64,000 bases of DNA, from contig CANMOU010000001.1 of NCBI GenBank assembly GCA_947499555.1, positions 434,001 to 498,000 on the forward strand, read 5' to 3'. The notes below the pieces were generated by a model. That model ran no database searches and was not told where the DNA came from. It saw only the letters and a list, made by a program, of their open reading frames with translations. A program made the translations under genes and the position numbers. Numbering within the stretch: position 1 is the first letter of the stretch; each line of letters opens with the position of its first letter. Positions 60,331-64,000 of this stretch are shown one piece after another. Source of the stretch: an uncultured Roseovarius sp. Its GTDB lineage: Bacteria > Pseudomonadota > Alphaproteobacteria > Rhodobacterales > Rhodobacteraceae.

Positions 60331-60690
60331 ATGCTAAAACACCGCGGCTTTCCCGGACGTCTTCCGGGCAGTGATTTCCAATTCACCATCAGGCGCGCAA
60401 ACCCCAAAGGGGTCACACCATTGGTGGCGCGAGAGCGGTTCCGTGACCGCAGGCCTGCGGATCGTCGGGCGGATACCGCATTTATGCGCGCGCTTTGGGA
60501 GCATTTTGGTGATCAGCCCTTTGAGCGTGGCAATCTGGATGCCGGGCGGCTGAGCTGGCTTTGGGGTCGCGAAGTGATACCCGCAGAAGATCCTTTTGAT
60601 GCCGAGAGTTATGAGGCCCTGCTGATTCTGGATGTGTCCAAGGCACGCGCTTCTTTCCCCGAAGCCTTTGAGGAAGGGGAATTTCCATGA
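60331..60690 (+). CDS. Hypothetical protein
   Basis: The 119-residue protein is read from ATG 60331 with GGAGG eight bases upstream. It is basic in the N-terminal half (HRGFPGRLPGSDFQFTIRR, RERFRDRRPADRRADTAF) and acidic in the C-terminal half (PFDAESYEALLILDVSKAR, FPEAFEEGEFP). There is no signal peptide. I cannot assign a family. Confidence 0.5.
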   Translation: MLKHRGFPGRLPGSDFQFTIRRANPKGVTPLVARERFRDRRPADRRADTAFMRALWEHFGDQPFERGNLDAGRLSWLWGREVIPAEDPFDAESYEALLILDVSKARASFPEAFEEGEFP

Positions 60691-61066
60691 ATCTGGCGCA
60701 ATTCACCCCCCAAACGAGCATATTTTCGCCGATCGGTTGCGTGAATACGCAAATTACAGCCGACTTTGAACCTCTTCGTTCAGGTCGCTTGGCGCAGGGC
60801 GTTTTGCCGGCCATGTTGGAGCTCATAGACGTGGCCTTCCCCCAATGGGCCGACACACACCGTCTATACCGTTACCCTTACCCTAATGGGCGGTCCCGTA
60901 CTATTTTGTACGGGCCGCCTGTTTCTTTTGGGCCCGCTGAATTTGCCAGAAAAAACAGGCAAACGCTTGCGCAAAAAGGGGAGAAAGGCATATATGCCTT
61001 CGATACTGGAACAAATCCGGTCATACGTGCGTTAGACAATAACGCTAATCAAAGAGGCTTATCGAC
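60691..61066. other. 376-base intergenic region with a strong terminator
   Basis: An open frame starting at 60687 runs through this region and into the next lipoprotein gene in another frame, but it crosses the strong hairpin at 60889-60919 and has no family pattern, so I do not call it. The hairpin and the -10/-35-like upstream sequence of the next gene are the only contents I can support. Confidence 0.5.
60889..60929 (+). terminator. Intrinsic terminator
   Basis: GGCGGTCCCGTAC (60889-60901) pairs with GTACGGGCCGCC (60908-60919) over a TATTTT loop, with one mismatch, followed by TGTTTCTTTT. It separates the genes at 60331 and 61067. Confidence 0.75.
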
Positions 61067-61276
61067 ATGCAACTTACCAAATCATTCCCCTGCGCGCTCG
61101 TTCTGCTGGGCACACTGGCTGCTTGCGGCGACACGGTGGGCGAACAGGCTATTATCGGTGGTGCAGCCGGTGTGGGCACCGCAGCCGTTGTCGGCGGCTC
61201 GCTTGCAACCGGCGCCGTTGTTGGCGCGGGCGCAAACGTGGCCTACTGCCAGCTTACAGACGCCAACTGCAACTGA
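61067..61276 (+). CDS. Small glycine-zipper lipoprotein
   Basis: The 69-residue protein starts at ATG 61067 with AAAGAGG upstream. It has a lipoprotein signal peptide with lipobox LAAC (Cys20). The mature part is GDTVGEQ, then a Gly/Ala-rich membrane-inserting stretch (IIGGAAGVGTAAVVGGSLAT, GAVVGAGANVA) of the glycine-zipper type, with two Cys near the end (AYCQLTDANCN). Such proteins insert in or span the outer membrane. It stands alone between two terminators and just ahead of pccA. Confidence 0.75.
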   Translation: MQLTKSFPCALVLLGTLAACGDTVGEQAIIGGAAGVGTAAVVGGSLATGAVVGAGANVAYCQLTDANCN

Positions 61277-61317
61277 TCTGAACCGGCCCCGAACGCGGGC
61301 CGGACTTAAGACGAATG

Positions 61318-61353
61318 ACCGTTCGTGCGCTTCGGCGCAGGGGCGGTTTTTTT
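61318..61353 (+). terminator. Intrinsic terminator before pccA
   Basis: An inner stem TGCGC-TTCG-GCGCA with outer ACCG/CGGT pairs is followed by seven T residues (61347-61353). A second stem, CCGGCCC..GGGCCGG, lies just before it at about 61283-61303. Confidence 0.8.
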
Positions 61354-61407
61354 ATGGCAAACCCTTCGCGACATGGCGTGACGAGGGGATGAAGAGAGGA
61401 CTTGTGA

Positions 61408-63453
61408 ATGTTTAAGAAGATCCTGATCGCCAACCGCGGCGAAATTGCCTGCCGCGTGATCAAGACAGCGCGCAAAATGGGGATTGCCACCGTTGCCATC
61501 TATTCGGATGCCGACCGCAATGCGCTGCATGTGAAGATGGCGGATGAGGCGGTGCATATCGGCCCGCCACCGGCGTCAGAGTCCTACATCGTGATCGACA
61601 AGGTTATGGACGCCATCAAGCAAACCGGCGCCGAAGCGGTGCACCCGGGCTATGGCTTTCTGTCGGAGAACCCGAAATTTGCCGAGGCGCTGGAGAAAGC
61701 CGGTGTCGCCTTTATCGGGCCGCCCAAAGGCGCGATTGAAGCAATGGGTGACAAGATCACCTCGAAGAAGATTGCCCAGGAAGCCAAGGTCAGCACGGTG
61801 CCGGGCTATATGGGGCTTATCGCGGATGCTGATGAGGCCGTGAAGATTTCCAACGAGATCGGGTATCCTGTGATGATCAAGGCCTCTGCCGGTGGCGGCG
61901 GCAAGGGCATGCGGATCGCCTGGTCCGATGAAGAAGCGCGCGAGGGTTTTCAAAGCTCGAAGAACGAGGCGGCCAACTCCTTTGGCGATGACCGGATCTT
62001 CATCGAGAAATTCGTCACCCAACCGCGCCATATCGAGATTCAGGTTTTGTGCGACCAGCACGGCAATGGCGTTTTCCTGCATGAGCGGGAATGCTCCATC
62101 CAGCGCCGCAACCAGAAAGTGGTTGAGGAAGCGCCGAGCCCGTTTCTGGATGCCAAGACCCGCAAGGCGATGGGAGAGCAATCCCTCGCTCTGGCCCATG
62201 CGGTGGGGTATGCGAGTGCAGGCACGGTCGAGTTCATCGTTGATGGCAATAAGAACTTCTACTTCCTTGAGATGAACACACGGCTTCAGGTCGAACACCC
62301 TGTGACGGAACTCATCACTGGTGTGGACCTTGTCGAACAGATGATCCGCGTGGCGGCGGGCGAAAAGCTCAAGATCAAGCAAAGCGACCTGAAAATCGGT
62401 GGCTGGGCGATTGAGAACCGGCTTTATGCCGAGGACCCCTATCGCAATTTCCTGCCATCAATCGGGCGGCTTACGCGCTATCGCCCACCGGTCGAGGTTG
62501 CCGCAGGCCCGATGCTGGAGGCAGGGACCTGGCATGATGATGCGCCCACAGGCGAGACCGGCGTGCGAAATGATACCGGCGTCTATGAGGGCGGCGAGAT
62601 CAGCATGTATTACGACCCGATGATCGCCAAACTTTGTACCTGGGGCCCGGATCGCGGCGCGGCTATCGAGTCAATGCGCGTGGCGCTGGACAGTTTCGAG
62701 GTTGAAGGGATCGGGCACAACCTGCCTTTCGTGGCCGCTGTGATGGACCACCCGAAATTCATCTCTGGCGACATGACCACCGCCTTTATCGAGGAAGAAT
62801 ATCCCGATGGGTTCGACGGGGTCGAACTTGATCACAGCAGTCTGCGTCGCATCGCGGCGAGCGCGGCGGCGATGCACCGGGTGGCCGAGATCCGTCGCAC
62901 CCGCGTGTCGGGCCGCATGGACAATCACGAACGCAAAGTGGGCGAGGATTGGGTCGTTTCGTTGCAGGGGCAGGACCACGTCGTCAAGATCGCCGCTGAC
63001 CGGGAAGGCTCTACCGTGGCATTCGACGATGGCGCGAGCCTGCGTGTGGCCAGCGACTGGACCCCGGGAGACCAGCTTGCAAAGCTGGATGTGGACGGAA
63101 CGCCTTTGGTGCTCAAGGTTGGCAAGATTTCCGGTGGCTTCCGCATCCGCAATCGTGGCGCGGATATCAAGGTGCATGTCCGCACCCCAAGGCAGGCAGA
63201 GCTGGCGACGTTAATGCCCGAGAAACTCCCGCCTGATACATCGAAAATGCTGCTTTGCCCGATGCCGGGCCTGATTGTCAGTGTCAACGTCTCCGAAGGT
63301 GACGAGGTTCAGGAGGGTCAGGCGCTTTGCACGGTCGAAGCCATGAAGATGGAGAATATTCTACGCGCCGAGAAGAAAGGCGTGGTGTCGAAGATCAACG
63401 CCGGTCCGGGTGACAGCCTGGCGGTGGATGACGTGATCATGGAGTTTGAATAG
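61408..63453 (+). CDS. pccA: Propionyl-CoA carboxylase alpha subunit (biotin-dependent)
   Basis: PccA carboxylates biotin with ATP and bicarbonate. The 681-residue protein has the biotin carboxylase domain (residues about 1-450: KKILIANRGEIACRVIKTAR, GYGFLSENPKFAEAL, SAGGGGKGMRIAW, HERECSIQRRNQKVVEEAP and FLEMNTRLQVEHPVTE), a BT/linker domain, and the biotinyl domain at the C-terminus with the attachment Lys in VEAMKMENILRAEK near 650. The ATG is at 61408. It lies 2.6 kb after pccB, separated by small genes with their own terminators, so it has a separate promoter. No TTTGCAAA box was noticed in front of it. Confidence 0.95.
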   Translation: MFKKILIANRGEIACRVIKTARKMGIATVAIYSDADRNALHVKMADEAVHIGPPPASESYIVIDKVMDAIKQTGAEAVHPGYGFLSENPKFAEALEKAGVAFIGPPKGAIEAMGDKITSKKIAQEAKVSTVPGYMGLIADADEAVKISNEIGYPVMIKASAGGGGKGMRIAWSDEEAREGFQSSKNEAANSFGDDRIFIEKFVTQPRHIEIQVLCDQHGNGVFLHERECSIQRRNQKVVEEAPSPFLDAKTRKAMGEQSLALAHAVGYASAGTVEFIVDGNKNFYFLEMNTRLQVEHPVTELITGVDLVEQMIRVAAGEKLKIKQSDLKIGGWAIENRLYAEDPYRNFLPSIGRLTRYRPPVEVAAGPMLEAGTWHDDAPTGETGVRNDTGVYEGGEISMYYDPMIAKLCTWGPDRGAAIESMRVALDSFEVEGIGHNLPFVAAVMDHPKFISGDMTTAFIEEEYPDGFDGVELDHSSLRRIAASAAAMHRVAEIRRTRVSGRMDNHERKVGEDWVVSLQGQDHVVKIAADREGSTVAFDDGASLRVASDWTPGDQLAKLDVDGTPLVLKVGKISGGFRIRNRGADIKVHVRTPRQAELATLMPEKLPPDTSKMLLCPMPGLIVSVNVSEGDEVQEGQALCTVEAMKMENILRAEKKGVVSKINAGPGDSLAVDDVIMEFE

Positions 63454-63459
63454 ACGGCG

Positions 63460-63975
63460 ATGGCCTGCCCTGAGCGGCATATCTTTCCGGCGATGCTTGT
63501 CGGGGCGACCATTCTGGCGGGGTGTGCGCGCGACGATGAAGTGTCGATGCGGGCTCGTCTGGCGACATGGTTTTCGCTTGGAGACACGCTGGCATTCGCC
63601 TCTGAGCGCGGCTGCGCGGCGGGGGCGTTTCGCGTCTTGGACGCGACCCCGAACGCGGCGCTCCCGGTTGAGACGGATCTCGGAGCGATGCTTCGCGCTT
63701 TGCCCACACGCGGGATTGCCGCAGTGGATGATCCAGACTTGTCACCGGACGAGGCGATGCGCCGGGCCGCGAATGCCGAACGCGCCATGGGTATGGCCAT
63801 GCGACGGGCCGCACTGGAGGCGCGATCCTGCATGCAGGGCGATCTTGGCGCGGAATTCCGAAGATTGCTGACACGCGCCGAAACCGTTCTGGCCTATCAC
63901 GCCGATGAGCGGGCGGTGCTTTTGCTTGACCGGCGCAACCGGGTTCTGGTCGTGGCGATGGGGGAAGGGGAATGA
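63460..63975 (+). CDS. Lipoprotein of unknown function
   Basis: The 171-residue protein starts six bases after the pccA stop. The lipobox LAGC (Cys22) follows a short signal peptide. The mature part is helical and Arg/Ala/Leu-rich (EAMRRAANAERAMGMAMRRAALEARSC, in parts) with several Cys. In related genomes a lipoprotein of this kind separates pccA from methylmalonyl-CoA mutase genes; I cannot name it. It overlaps the next gene by four bases. Confidence 0.6.
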   Translation: MACPERHIFPAMLVGATILAGCARDDEVSMRARLATWFSLGDTLAFASERGCAAGAFRVLDATPNAALPVETDLGAMLRALPTRGIAAVDDPDLSPDEAMRRAANAERAMGMAMRRAALEARSCMQGDLGAEFRRLLTRAETVLAYHADERAVLLLDRRNRVLVVAMGEGE

Positions 63976-64000
63976 GTGCGCTTTCTCAGCTGTCCCCGCG
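63972..64000 (+). CDS. Start of the next gene (partial)
   Basis: ATG at 63972 overlaps the previous stop by four bases and has GGGGAAGGGG upstream. Only the first nine codons (MSALSQLSP) are inside the window. The context (pccB-pccA) makes a propionyl- or methylmalonyl-CoA gene possible, but nothing in the visible sequence shows it. Confidence 0.5.

Noticed and set aside
60687-61415. 242-codon plus-strand frame between the hypothetical gene and pccA
   Set aside because: It runs through a strong hairpin at 60889-60919 and overlaps a well-supported small lipoprotein gene; no family pattern.

Overview
The window looks like a chromosomal segment of a marine Roseobacter-group alphaproteobacterium (Rhodobacterales). 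Base composition is G+C-rich by eye. Supporting signs are a betI-betC-betA osmolyte operon, a PccR-type propionyl-CoA regulator with its TTTGCAAA-type boxes next to pccB, a SAM-II riboswitch ahead of metZ, FolE2, DUF1127 miniproteins and a DmdA-like/methanethiol oxidase sulfur cluster. No insertion sequence, phage gene, CRISPR array, rRNA or tRNA was recognised.

Layout. 1-12.6 kb is mostly housekeeping: the end of a beta-helix protein, envelope proteins, an adrenodoxin-type ferredoxin, purD and xseA (divergent), an AlkB-like hydroxylase, and ftsY followed by an envelope protein, an EamA transporter and septation protein YciB. 12.6-20 kb has the SAM-II riboswitch-metZ unit, folE2, a phasin-like protein with a Lys/Ala/Pro tail, a DUF1127 protein, trkH coupled to a ThDP decarboxylase, and one of two copies of a dispersed intergenic repeat. 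20-32 kb has a trypsin-fold protein that seems to have lost its catalytic residues, glyQ-X-glyS, a PPDK-like enzyme with a degenerate ATP-grasp half, a SleB hydrolase, rpmG, a P-loop kinase, a Bax-inhibitor-1 protein and a second DUF1127 gene. 32-44.8 kb has a LysR regulator, a quinone oxidoreductase, a PraR-like regulator, a histidinol-phosphatase-like enzyme, a CAP-domain protein, an acyl-CoA dehydrogenase, an EamA exporter, a Tat-exported peptide-type binding protein and betI-betC-gst-betA.

44.9-53 kb is the most striking part. A divergently transcribed IclR regulator faces a tightly packed eight-gene run: SBP56/methanethiol oxidase, [2Fe-2S] ferredoxin, CoA-binding protein, rhodanese, persulfide-dioxygenase-like metallo-beta-lactamase protein, enoyl-CoA hydratase/isomerase, acyl-CoA synthetase and a DmdA-like THF methyltransferase. 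Read together it looks like a cytosolic route from a methylated sulfur compound (DMSP or methylmercaptopropionate is the obvious candidate) through methanethiol and H2S to sulfite. No such eight-gene operon is known to me as a described unit.

53-64 kb is the propionyl-CoA carboxylase locus: pccR, yciI, lysR, an MFS exporter, pccB, a string of small envelope or hypothetical genes, pccA, a lipoprotein and the start of the next gene. Tandem TTTGCAAA-like octamers lie in front of both pccR and pccB. Propionyl-CoA is a product of the DMSP/acrylate branch, so the two neighbouring loci may be linked metabolically.
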